64,000 nt of DNA from Microvirga sp. Mcv34 (GTDB taxonomy: Bacteria; Pseudomonadota; Alphaproteobacteria; Rhizobiales; Beijerinckiaceae), in assembly GCF_024519725.1 (NCBI RefSeq), contig NZ_JALJRK010000012.1:1-64000 (forward strand), in the 5' to 3' direction. A program made the position numbers and the translations under genes. Numbering within the stretch: position 1 is the first letter of the stretch; each line of letters starts with the position of its first letter. Below the pieces are notes generated by a model. It did no database searches, was not told the DNA's origin, and was given only the letters and a program-made list of their open reading frames with translations. Of the stretch, positions 38,101 to 46,654 are shown in pieces.

Positions 38101-39015
38101 TCAGGACCTCTTCAGTTTCGGGTCGAGGGCATCGCGAAGGCCGTCGCCCAGAAGATTGAAGGCGAGCACCGTGATGAGGATGGCGAGACCCGGGAAGGTC
38201 ACCACCCACCAGGCGCGGAGCACGAATTCGCGGGCATCGGCCAGCATGGTGCCCCATTCCGGCGACGGCGGCTGCGCGCCGAGACCGAGGAAGCCGAGCG
38301 CGGCGGCATCCAGGATGGCGGTCGAGATGCCGAGGGAGGCCTGCACGATCAGCGGGGCGGTGCAGTTCGGCAGCACTTCCCTGAACATCAGGCGCATCGT
38401 GCCGGCGCCGCTCACCCGGGCGGCCGTGACGTATTCCTTCGAGGTTTCGGTGATCACCGCCGCGCGGGCAAGGCGCACGTAATGCGGCAGGATCACCAGC
38501 GCCACCGCCAGCATGGCGTTCATAAGGCCGGGACCCAGCACCGCCACGATCACGATGGCGAGCAGAAGGCTCGGCAGGGTGAGGACGATGTCCATCAGGC
38601 GCATGATGAAGATCTCAGTCAAGCCGCGGAAGAAGCCCGCAACGAGACCGAGCACCGTGCCGATGATGATGGAGATCGTCACCACCACGATGCCGATCAG
38701 GAGCGACAGGCGCGCGCCGTAGATCATGCGCGAAAGGATGTCGCGGCCGATCGGGTCGGTGCCAAGCGGATAGGCGAGCGAGCCGCCCTCCTGCCAGAAC
38801 GGCGGCTTCAGGGCGATGGTGGTGTCGGTGATGTAAGGCGAGTGCGGCGCGAGCACGTCGGCGAGCAGCGCCACGAGCACCACCACGACGATCACGACGA
38901 GCCCGGCGACGGCACCGTGGTTGGCGCTGAAATAGCTCCAGAACTCGCGCAGCGGGTGGGGAGGGGTGGCCGTCGGAGCTGCGACAGCCGGGGCTTCCAT
39001 GGTTTCAGTGGTCAT
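38101..39015 (-). CDS. dppC: Dipeptide ABC transporter permease DppC
   Basis: A 304-residue inner-membrane permease with an N-terminal cytoplasmic Pro/Ala-rich tail, a first helix at about 38-57, and the DppC hallmark YPLGTDPIGRDILSRMIYGARLSLLIG (about 82-108). The EAA loop TAARVSGAGTMRLMFREVLPN lies near 200-220. The ATG at 39015 overlaps the dppB stop (ATGA). Confidence 0.92.
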   Translation of the reverse strand: MTTETMEAPAVAAPTATPPHPLREFWSYFSANHGAVAGLVVIVVVVLVALLADVLAPHSPYITDTTIALKPPFWQEGGSLAYPLGTDPIGRDILSRMIYGARLSLLIGIVVVTISIIIGTVLGLVAGFFRGLTEIFIMRLMDIVLTLPSLLLAIVIVAVLGPGLMNAMLAVALVILPHYVRLARAAVITETSKEYVTAARVSGAGTMRLMFREVLPNCTAPLIVQASLGISTAILDAAALGFLGLGAQPPSPEWGTMLADAREFVLRAWWVVTFPGLAILITVLAFNLLGDGLRDALDPKLKRS

Positions 39016-40022
39016 CGCGTATGCCTGATACGAGGATTGATGAGACCGTAGGCAAGGTCGACGAGAAGGTTCACGCTCATCACGACAACGCCGAGGAGCA
39101 GGGCACCGCCCTGGAGCACCGGATAATCGCGGCGGAAGATGGCATCGATGAGCCATTTGCCGACGCCCGGCCAGGAGAAGATGGTTTCCGTGAGGATCGC
39201 GCCGGTGAACAGCACGCCGACCTGCAATCCGATCACCGTCACGACGGGGATGAGCGCGTTGCGCAGGGCGTGCAGGGCGATGATCCGGAACCGGGGCAGG
39301 CCCTTGGCCTTGGCGGTGCGGATGTAATCTTCGCCCAGGACCTCGAGCATGGCGGAGCGCGTCATGCGGGCGATCACGGCGAGCGGCACGGTGCCGAGCA
39401 CGATTGTGGGAAGGATCAGGTGGTTCACCGCCGACCAGAAGGCTTCCGGCTCATCCGAGAGCAGGGTGTCAATCAGGAGGAAGCCGGTTACCGGCTCGAT
39501 GTAGTAGAGCACATCGATGCGGCCCGAGACCGGCGTCAGGTCGAACTGCACCGAGAAGAGCAGGATGAGAATGAGACCCCACCAGAAGATCGGCATGGAA
39601 TAGCCGGTCAGCGAGATGCCCATCACGCCGTGGTCGAAGATCGAATTTCGTCGGATGGCCGCGATGATGCCCGCAGGAAGCCCGATCACGAGAGCAAAGA
39701 GGATCGCGCAGAGCGCCAACTCGACCGTTGCGGGGAACAGCGACGAGAATTCGTTGAGAACGGGCTCCTGGGTGATCATCGACTTGCCGAGATCGCCCTG
39801 CAGAACGCGGGACAGATAGATCCCGTATTGCACGAAGATCGGCCGGTCGAGACCATATTCCTTCAGGAGCTGCTCATGGCGCGCAGGATCGATGCCGCGC
39901 TCGCCGGCAAGTGTTTCGATGGGATCGCCCGGGACCAGGCGGATCAGGAAAAAGGCCAGCAGCGTGATCCCGAGGAAGGTCGGTATGATCAGGCTGACGC
40001 GAGTGAAAATGAATCTGAGCAT
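39012..40022 (-). CDS. dppB: Dipeptide ABC transporter permease DppB
   Basis: A 336-residue inner-membrane permease. The N-terminal LIIPTFLGITLLAFFLIRLVPGDP (about 11-34) is the DppB/OppB family signature, followed by the GDLGKS loop and the EAA region TAKAKGLPRFRIIALHALRNALIPVVTVIG. Relative to E. coli DppB it carries a somewhat enlarged periplasmic loop around 175-205. The start at 40022 is 65 bases after the dppA stop, with an attenuator hairpin between. Confidence 0.92.
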   Translation of the reverse strand: MLRFIFTRVSLIIPTFLGITLLAFFLIRLVPGDPIETLAGERGIDPARHEQLLKEYGLDRPIFVQYGIYLSRVLQGDLGKSMITQEPVLNEFSSLFPATVELALCAILFALVIGLPAGIIAAIRRNSIFDHGVMGISLTGYSMPIFWWGLILILLFSVQFDLTPVSGRIDVLYYIEPVTGFLLIDTLLSDEPEAFWSAVNHLILPTIVLGTVPLAVIARMTRSAMLEVLGEDYIRTAKAKGLPRFRIIALHALRNALIPVVTVIGLQVGVLFTGAILTETIFSWPGVGKWLIDAIFRRDYPVLQGGALLLGVVVMSVNLLVDLAYGLINPRIRHTR

Positions 40023-40033
40023 CGTCTGAACGT

Positions 40034-40068
40034 AAAAAGGCGGAGCGGCTTTTTTGAGCCGCTCCGCC
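40034..40068 (-). terminator. Terminator/attenuator hairpin between dppA and dppB
   Basis: Read on the minus strand: GGCGGAGCGGCT, loop CAAAAA, AGCCGCTCCGCC, then TTTTT (40068 to 40034). The 12-bp perfect stem plus T-run is a full intrinsic terminator signature, yet dppBCDF follow, so partial read-through is expected. Confidence 0.75.
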
Positions 40069-40087
40069 GTAGGTTGAAGGGATGAGC

Positions 40088-41689
40088 TTACTTGCCCTTG
40101 ATGTCCACGCCGTAGAAGGTGTGGCGACCGAACGGCGAGAGCTTGAAGTCCACGACTTCCTTGCGGATCGGCTTCAGCTGCACGGCGTGAGCCACCGTGA
40201 ACCAGGGAGCCTGCTCCTTGAACACCACCTGGGCCTGCTCGTAGAGCTTGGTGCGCTCGGCCTGATCGGTCGTGACCTTCGCCTTGGTGACGAGATCGTC
40301 GAACGGCTTGTAGCACCACTTGGCGATGTTCGAACCCGAGTTGCTCTGCGCCGAGGCGCAGCCCAGCAGGGTGTGCAGGAAGTTGTCCGGGTCGCCGTTG
40401 TCACCGGTCCAGCCGAGCTGGGCCATCTGGTGCTCGCCGGCCTGAGCCCGTTTGCGGTACTCACCCCACTCGAAGCTCTTGATCTCGGCCTTGACGCCGA
40501 TCTTGGCGAGGTCGGCCTGCATCAGCTCGGCGATGCGGCGGGCATTCGGGTTGTAGGGGCGCTGCACCGGCATGGCCCACAGGTCGGTCTCGAGGCCGTT
40601 CGGGTAGCCGGCTTCCGCCAGGAGCTTCTTGGCGGCTTCGGGATTGTACTCGTCTTCCTTCACGTTGTCGTTGTACGACCACATGGACGGCGGGATCGGG
40701 TTCTTGGCCGGAACGCCCGAGCCGAGGAACACGGCGTCGACGATCGCCTTCTTGTTCATGGCCATGTTGAAGGCCTTGCGGACGCGCACGTCGTCGAAGG
40801 GCTTCTTCGTGGTCTGATAGGCGAGATAGCCGATGTTCAGGCCGGGCTGCTCGAGAATCTGGACGTTCGGGTCCTTCTTCATGGCCTCGAGGTCAGCCGG
40901 GTTCGGATACGGCATGACGTGGCATTCGCCCTTCTGGAGCTTCGCCCAGCGCACGGAGGCGTCCGGGGTGATCGAGAAGACGAGGTCGTCAAGGGCGGCT
41001 TTGCCGCGGAAGTACTCAGGGAAGGCCTTGTAGCGGATGATCGCGTCCTTCTGGTACTGGACCAGGTAGAACGGACCCGTGCCGATCGGCTCCTGGTCGA
41101 TCTTCTCGGGGCTGCCGGCCTTCATCATGGCATCGGCATATTCCTTCGACTGAACGCTTGCCCACATCATGGCGAGGTTGGCCAGGAACGGGGCCTCGGG
41201 CTGGTTCAGGGTCACGCGAACGGTATAGTCGTCAACCTTCTCGACCGACTTCAGGAGCTTGGGCATGCCCATGTCGCTGAAGTAGGAGTGGTTGGGGCTG
41301 GTGACCTTGAAGTAGGGATTCTCTTCCTTCCACTGACGCTCGAACATGAACACGATGTCGTCGGCGTTCATGTCGCGGGTCGGCTTGAAGTTCTTGCTGG
41401 AGTGCCACTTCACGCCCTTGCGCAGGTGGAAGGTGTAGACCGTGCCGTCAGCGGAGACGTCCCACTTCTCTGCGAGGCTCGGCTGAACCTTCGTGCCGCC
41501 GCGCTCGAATTCGACGATGCGGCTGTAGATCTGTTCGCTGGCGTCGAAGGAGGTGCCGGTGGTGTTCACGCCGGGATAGAAGTTCTCCGGGCTGCCCTCG
41601 GAGCAGTAGACAAGGGTCTTGGCTGCCAGCGGAGCAGCGGCCAGGAAAGCCGGAACGCAGATGGCTGCGAAAAGGGCTGATTTTTTCAT
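40088..41689 (-). CDS. dppA: Dipeptide ABC transporter substrate-binding protein DppA
   Basis: A 533-residue periplasmic binding protein of the SBP family 5. Signal peptide [23 protein letters not shown] precedes [35 protein letters not shown], the highly characteristic DppA mature start. Later motifs include [27 protein letters not shown] and [18 protein letters not shown], the latter close to E. coli DppA. The ATG at 41689 follows GGACCTAGGTA. It is first in dppABCDF and imports dipeptides, possibly also delta-aminolevulinate. Confidence 0.94.
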   Translation of the reverse strand: MKKSALFAAICVPAFLAAAPLAAKTLVYCSEGSPENFYPGVNTTGTSFDASEQIYSRIVEFERGGTKVQPSLAEKWDVSADGTVYTFHLRKGVKWHSSKNFKPTRDMNADDIVFMFERQWKEENPYFKVTSPNHSYFSDMGMPKLLKSVEKVDDYTVRVTLNQPEAPFLANLAMMWASVQSKEYADAMMKAGSPEKIDQEPIGTGPFYLVQYQKDAIIRYKAFPEYFRGKAALDDLVFSITPDASVRWAKLQKGECHVMPYPNPADLEAMKKDPNVQILEQPGLNIGYLAYQTTKKPFDDVRVRKAFNMAMNKKAIVDAVFLGSGVPAKNPIPPSMWSYNDNVKEDEYNPEAAKKLLAEAGYPNGLETDLWAMPVQRPYNPNARRIAELMQADLAKIGVKAEIKSFEWGEYRKRAQAGEHQMAQLGWTGDNGDPDNFLHTLLGCASAQSNSGSNIAKWCYKPFDDLVTKAKVTTDQAERTKLYEQAQVVFKEQAPWFTVAHAVQLKPIRKEVVDFKLSPFGRHTFYGVDIKGK

Positions 41690-41736
41690 TACCTAGGTCC
41701 TCTGAGACGGCTCTACTCGTGGCCGTTCTGTGACGG

Positions 41737-41766
41737 AGTTAAGGTGCGAAGCTCCGATAAAGTCAA
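41737..41766 (-). promoter_or_regulatory. Candidate sigma-70 promoter of dppABCDF
   Basis: Minus-strand TTGACT (41766-41761), 18-base spacer, TTAACT (41742-41737). The predicted start would give a leader of about 40 bases before the dppA ATG. The surrounding intergenic region (41690-41933) is A+T-rich and holds nothing else recognised. Confidence 0.5.
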
Positions 41767-41933
41767 TCTGTCCATGAAACAATGGATAATTTTTAAAAGA
41801 AATTTACCATTTTCTGCCGTAGCGGCAGCTGGAATCAGCGGGCGGGAGCGTCAATTTTCCGCGATTCCACGCCACTCTCGCCAAAAGTGGACAGAACACT
41901 TTTTGTCCACAATCCACGGTTCCTCCAGGAATG

Positions 41934-43850
41934 TCAGGCGGACGAACCGTGATCCTGGTCCATGCGGGCCGCCTCGGTGACCTTCGCGGCGAGATCTGCG
42001 CGGCTGAACGGCTTGTGAAGCATCAGGTAGTCGTCCGGGAGCCGCTTCGGATCGGCATATCCCGTCACCAGGAGGATCCCGAGGCCAGGCCGGATCTCCC
42101 GCGCCTTGTCGGCGAGGTCGGTTCCCGTCATGCCGGGCATCGCAAAATCGGCGATGAGGAGGTCCAGCTGATGATCCGCCTTGAGGATATCGAGGGCCGA
42201 CAATCCGTCCGCGGCCTCCACGACCCGGTGCCCCATTTCTGTCAGGTAGGCAGCCGTGACCGTCCGAACGTCGGCGTCGTCATCGACGAGAAGAATGCGC
42301 ACCTTGGGCGCGTCGTGGGCGACCGCCTGCTTCTCCTGAGGCCCCTTCTCCTGTTCCGCGGCGGCGCGGGACAAGTAGAGCTCCACCGTCGTACCCGATC
42401 CGACTGCGCTGTGTATGGTTACGGTGCCGCCGGATTGCTGCGCCAGGCCGTACACCATGGGCAGCCCGAGGCCTGTGCCCTTGCCCACCTCCTTGGTGGT
42501 GAAGAAGGGTTCGAGGACACGGGTCAGGACCTCCGGAGGAATGCCGCTTCCGGTATCCACGACCGAGATCACCACATATTCGCCGCCGCCCAAATCAGGG
42601 ATCCGGCCTTCGTCGACCGTTTCGTTCCGGGTCGAGAGGGTCAGGATGCCGTTCTCGGCCATGGCATCGCGGGCATTGATGCACAGATTGAGAATCGCGA
42701 GTTCGAGCTGGTCCGGGTCGACCATGGCGGTCCACAGGCCCTCGCTGAGATGCCGTTCGATCCGGATCACGCCGCCCAGGGTGCGGGTCAGCAGATCGTT
42801 CATGCCGGTGATGACCTGGTTCACATCCACGGCCTGAAGCCGCAGGTCCCGCTGGCGGCTGAAGCTCAGGAGCCGCTGGGTCAGAGAGGCGCCCCGTTCC
42901 GCCGCATAGGTGGCGTTCTGCAGAAGCCGGGTCAGCCGGGGATCGTCGGGAGCCCGGCGGGAGGCGAGATCCAGGCTGCCGAGGACGGCCATCAGCAGGT
43001 TGTTGAAGTCGTGGGCGACGCCGCCCGCGAGGGTGCCGAGAGCCTGCATCTTGTCCGCCTGTCGCAGGCGCATTTCCATCAGCTTGCGCTCGGTGATGTC
43101 GCGCTCGATGGTGGCCAGGTTCGTGACGGTGCCCGCCTCGTCCAGGATCGGAATGTGGTTGATGAGGATCCACTGGGTCGTGCCGTCGGGTGCGGTCCGC
43201 TCCTCGACCACCTCGTCGGGCGTGCGCGCCGCAATGGCCCGGCGCTCAGCCTCCTCGATCATCGTGGCACGCTCCGGCGAGATGTAATCCCGCTCCTTGC
43301 GGCCCAGGCAATCTTCCGTACCGCAGCCGAGGCTTCGCGCCTTGCTGGCGTTCAGGCGCACGAAGCGGCCCTCCAGGTCCTTGAACGAGATCAGGTCGCC
43401 CGTGCTTTCCATCAGCCCGCGCAGAAGCGCCCGTTCCGTGTCGAGCTTGCGGGCCAGCATGCGTCGCTGGTAGGCCGCCGCCACCATGTTGGAGAGGGCG
43501 GCCGGATCCCAGGGCTTCGGCACATAGGCCATGATGCGGCCCTTGTTGACCGCGCCGATGACGGCCTTGAGATCCGCATACCCGGTCAGGAGAATGGCAT
43601 CGGCATCGGTCTCGTGGCGCGCCTGGGCCAGGAACTCGTCGCCCTGCATCTCTGGCATGCGCTGGTCCGAGATGATGATGGCGATGTCGGGTTCGTGCCG
43701 AATGATGTCGAGTGCCTGCATCGGCGAGGATGCGGTCAGGACGCGGTAGTCGTTCTCGAACAGATCCTCGAGCGCAATCAGGATATCCGGCTCGTCATCG
43801 ACGACCAGAATCGTACCATGGGTTGATTTCATCTCGCTCGACAAGGTCAT
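41934..43850 (-). CDS. Hybrid histidine kinase, REC-PAS-HisKA-HATPase-REC
   Basis: A soluble 638-residue sensor kinase. The N-terminal receiver (about 12-125) has acceptor Asp62 in SDQRMP; a PAS domain follows (about 140-255, ending ERDITERK), then the dimerisation helix with His280 (LGTLAGGVAHDFNNLL), the ATPase domain (about 380-495: NARDAM, DTGSGIP, KGTGLGL) and a C-terminal receiver with Asp568 (IADFAMPGM). No membrane helix, so input comes from phosphorylation or a PAS ligand. It is last in the chemosensory operon, its start overlapping the preceding kinase gene (ATGA), and occupies the position of WspR in Wsp operons. Confidence 0.9.
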   Translation of the reverse strand: MTLSSEMKSTHGTILVVDDEPDILIALEDLFENDYRVLTASSPMQALDIIRHEPDIAIIISDQRMPEMQGDEFLAQARHETDADAILLTGYADLKAVIGAVNKGRIMAYVPKPWDPAALSNMVAAAYQRRMLARKLDTERALLRGLMESTGDLISFKDLEGRFVRLNASKARSLGCGTEDCLGRKERDYISPERATMIEEAERRAIAARTPDEVVEERTAPDGTTQWILINHIPILDEAGTVTNLATIERDITERKLMEMRLRQADKMQALGTLAGGVAHDFNNLLMAVLGSLDLASRRAPDDPRLTRLLQNATYAAERGASLTQRLLSFSRQRDLRLQAVDVNQVITGMNDLLTRTLGGVIRIERHLSEGLWTAMVDPDQLELAILNLCINARDAMAENGILTLSTRNETVDEGRIPDLGGGEYVVISVVDTGSGIPPEVLTRVLEPFFTTKEVGKGTGLGLPMVYGLAQQSGGTVTIHSAVGSGTTVELYLSRAAAEQEKGPQEKQAVAHDAPKVRILLVDDDADVRTVTAAYLTEMGHRVVEAADGLSALDILKADHQLDLLIADFAMPGMTGTDLADKAREIRPGLGILLVTGYADPKRLPDDYLMLHKPFSRADLAAKVTEAARMDQDHGSSA

Positions 43851-45571
43851 GAAACAATATGCCTCGGGATCGTGATGGTGAAGCAGGCGCCTCCCTGAGG
43901 GCCTGCATCCACCGCAATCGATCCTTTGTGGGCCTGGACGACGCTATAAGCGATGGCGAGGCCAAGTCCAGTTCCAGACCCTACGGGCTTGGTGGTGAAG
44001 AACGGTTCGAAGATGCGCTCCCGCAATTCCCCTGGAATCCCCGGCCCTGTGTCGCTGATCTTGATGGTATAGGTTGTCTCGTCGCTCTCAGTTTCAATGT
44101 CTATGCCGCCGGTTCCCTTGATCGCATCGGCGGCATTGCCGACGATGTTCATGACGACCTGGTTCAGAAGGGCAGGCGAGCAGTAGAGATCCGGAGCCGC
44201 GTTGTAATGGCGGCGCACATCGATCCGGGTGCCGAGCTTGTGACCCAGAAGGGCCAGGACGGTTTCGATCGATTCCGGCACGTTGACCGTCTGGAAATCG
44301 CCTTCGTCCAGGCGGGAGAAGCGTCTCAGATTGAGGACGAGCTCCTGGATCCGGGCAAGGCCCAGCTTCATGGCGCCGACCCGGTCGCGCGATTTCTGCA
44401 CCTGCCGCTCGAGACCTGCCTCCGGCGGGAGCTTCGCGGCGATTTCCGTCAGCAATCTCTCCACGGTTCCCTGATGGGCCTGGATGAACGCGAGGGGATT
44501 GTTGATCTCATGGGCAATGCCCGCCACCAATTCGCCGAGGGACGCCATCTTGGCGGCCTGGACGAGCTGCGCCTGCGTGCCCTTGAGGAGATCGTTGGCT
44601 TCCGCCAGCTCGCGATTGGCATTGGCGAGCGCCTCGGCGGAGGCGGCCTCCGCCCGGGCCTTGGCGAGGGCCAGCTCCCGCTCGCGCAGCTCCGCCTCGA
44701 TGCGCCAGTTCTCGTCCTGCATGAGCTTGCGCCGGACGAGCGCGCGGATGCGCACGCGCATCACGTCGGCCTCGACCGTGGAGGGAACGATATCGTCGAC
44801 CCCCGCGGCAAAGGCCCGTGCGAGCAGATCGCCGCCATCTTCGTGGCCGAGGCCCACGATGGCGAAGCTCGGGGCATCCGTGCCGGGCAGGGGCGCAAGG
44901 CCGCGATAGAGGTTCAGCTGCCGGCACAATTCGATGCCGTCGAACCCCGGACTGAGCAGGTTGACCAGGACGCAGTCCCAGGTGGCTTCCCGTTGGCGGA
45001 CGAACCGGAGCGCCTCGGCCGGTTCCGAGGCGGGCGTCACCGCGTAGCCTTCATGGGCCAGCAGGTTCTGAAGGTAGGCGCGGTGGGTCGGGCTGTCGTC
45101 CACGATCAGGACGCAGGCCCGGCGGAAGGTGCCGAAACTCGGCGATTGCCGCTCTTCCTGGGAATTTCCGATCGGAGACGAGCGGCGGCGCAGAAGGGCC
45201 TTGATCCGCAGCACGATCAGGTCCTGCTCGGCGGATTTGGAGATGTAGGCATCCGCGCCACTCTCCAGGCCCTGCCGCTCGACGGTCCGTTCCCTGGCTT
45301 CGGTCAGCATGATGACCGGGATCGCCCGCGTCCTTACGTTGAGGCGCATCTGGCGGGTCAGTTCGTCTCCGTTCATGCCGGGCAGATGGTAGTCGGCGAT
45401 GACGAGATCGGGCAGCTTCTCGTTCAGGCTGTCGAGGGCGGCCTCCGCGGTGGACCGCCAGGAGACGTTGAACCCGTTCGTCTCGAGCATGTGGCGCAGC
45501 TGAAGGGCCTGGGTTTCCGAATCCTCGACCAGGAGAATCTCGGCCGCCTGAGCGACGGAACCGGCGCTCAT
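43847..45571 (-). CDS. Soluble histidine kinase with tandem receivers, REC-REC-HisKA-HATPase
   Basis: 574 residues. Receiver 1 (about 10-130) keeps Asp60 ([11 protein letters not shown]). Receiver 2 (about 152-282) has Asn204 at the acceptor site ([12 protein letters not shown]), so it cannot be phosphorylated in the usual way, although its acidic pocket (VDDS) remains. A coiled coil (about 286-335) leads to the HisKA His354 ([14 protein letters not shown]) and ATPase motifs [21 protein letters not shown]. The start at 45571 overlaps the cheB stop (ATGA); the long open reading upstream in this frame is a shadow of cheB. Likely a relay from the CheA module to an unknown output. Confidence 0.9.
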   Translation of the reverse strand: MSAGSVAQAAEILLVEDSETQALQLRHMLETNGFNVSWRSTAEAALDSLNEKLPDLVIADYHLPGMNGDELTRQMRLNVRTRAIPVIMLTEARERTVERQGLESGADAYISKSAEQDLIVLRIKALLRRRSSPIGNSQEERQSPSFGTFRRACVLIVDDSPTHRAYLQNLLAHEGYAVTPASEPAEALRFVRQREATWDCVLVNLLSPGFDGIELCRQLNLYRGLAPLPGTDAPSFAIVGLGHEDGGDLLARAFAAGVDDIVPSTVEADVMRVRIRALVRRKLMQDENWRIEAELRERELALAKARAEAASAEALANANRELAEANDLLKGTQAQLVQAAKMASLGELVAGIAHEINNPLAFIQAHQGTVERLLTEIAAKLPPEAGLERQVQKSRDRVGAMKLGLARIQELVLNLRRFSRLDEGDFQTVNVPESIETVLALLGHKLGTRIDVRRHYNAAPDLYCSPALLNQVVMNIVGNAADAIKGTGGIDIETESDETTYTIKISDTGPGIPGELRERIFEPFFTTKPVGSGTGLGLAIAYSVVQAHKGSIAVDAGPQGGACFTITIPRHIVS

Positions 45572-46644
45572 TCGCCTTCTCCTCGCGCCAGACGCAGGAT
45601 CCGGGGGCCGATCAGGTCGAGGGGCAGGCTGACATTGACGCCGCCCAGGCGGGCTGCGGCGGCGGGCATGCCGTAGACGACGGCGGTGCTTTCGTCCTCG
45701 GCCAGTCCATAGCCTCCGGCCTGGCGCAGCTCGACGAGGCCTTGGGCGCCATCCTCGCCCATGCCGGTGAGGATGACCCCGAGGCCCCTCCGGCCGACAG
45801 ACCGGGCCATCGACTGGAACAGCATGGTGGCGGAGGGCCGCTGGTTGCCCAGGGGAGGTTCGGCACTCACCTTCAGGGTCCCGGCAGGGGAAAGCAGCAG
45901 GTGCCGGTCGCCGGGCGCCACATAGACGGTGCCCGCAGCCGGGATCTCCTGATCCTGAGCCAGGCGGACCTTCAAGGGCAGCAGTCCGTTCAGCCAGGAG
46001 GCGAAGCCCTCCATGAACGGAGCGCCCATGTGCTGGACGAGGAGGACCGGCAGCGAAAAGTCCGCCGGGAGAGCCCCCAGGACCTTCGCGAGGGCCGGCG
46101 GACCGCCCGTGGAGGCGGCGATGCCCATGATGCTCGGGCGGGCCGCGCTCCATTCCGGTTCGCGCCTGGCAGGTGCGATCGTCGCCTTTTCTCGCCATGG
46201 CGCGAAGGAGCGCTGCCGGACCACCGGGACCTGGCTCATGATGTAGAGCTGGGTGCAGATGGTGCTGGCGATCCCCGCATAATTGGCGCTGGAGAGGCCG
46301 ACGGGCTTTTCCACCACCGTGAGCGCGCCCGCCCGCAAGGCATTCATGGAGATCTTGAGGGAGGAATCCTCGATGCTGTCGGCGATGACCACGATGGGGG
46401 TCGGGTGTTCCGACATGATCCGGCGCGTCGCCTCGAGCCCATCCATACCGGGAAGGCGGATATCCATGGAGACCACGTCCGGTTCCACGCGGCCGATCTC
46501 CTGGAGGGCCTCCTCGGCCGAGCTGACGGCGGCCGCGACCACGAGGCGGGGATCGCTGGCGATGATATGGACGAGCAGCTGACGGACGACGAGGGAATCC
46601 TCGACGACCATCACACGCACCCGTGTCTGAGACGCCATGCTCAT
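45568..46644 (-). CDS. cheB: CheB-type protein-glutamate methylesterase (WspF-like)
   Basis: A 358-residue receptor methylesterase/deamidase that resets the MCP. The N-terminal receiver has Asp61 (SMDIRLPGMDG); the catalytic domain (about 170-355) has Ser178 (GIAASTGGP), His205 (QHMG) and Asp298 (TGMGEDG). The ATG at 46644 is ten bases after the cheA stop. In Wsp systems this protein (WspF) restrains signalling, and its loss locks the system on; the same role is a reasonable inference. Confidence 0.94.
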   Translation of the reverse strand: MSMASQTRVRVMVVEDSLVVRQLLVHIIASDPRLVVAAAVSSAEEALQEIGRVEPDVVSMDIRLPGMDGLEATRRIMSEHPTPIVVIADSIEDSSLKISMNALRAGALTVVEKPVGLSSANYAGIASTICTQLYIMSQVPVVRQRSFAPWREKATIAPARREPEWSAARPSIMGIAASTGGPPALAKVLGALPADFSLPVLLVQHMGAPFMEGFASWLNGLLPLKVRLAQDQEIPAAGTVYVAPGDRHLLLSPAGTLKVSAEPPLGNQRPSATMLFQSMARSVGRRGLGVILTGMGEDGAQGLVELRQAGGYGLAEDESTAVVYGMPAAAARLGGVNVSLPLDLIGPRILRLARGEGE

Positions 46645-46654
46645 CGCCGCATAC

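Noticed and set aside
45572..46198. N-terminal extension of the tandem-receiver kinase
   Set aside because: The frame stays open upstream through cheB, but the sequence is a shadow; the ATG at 45571 overlapping the cheB stop is the real start.
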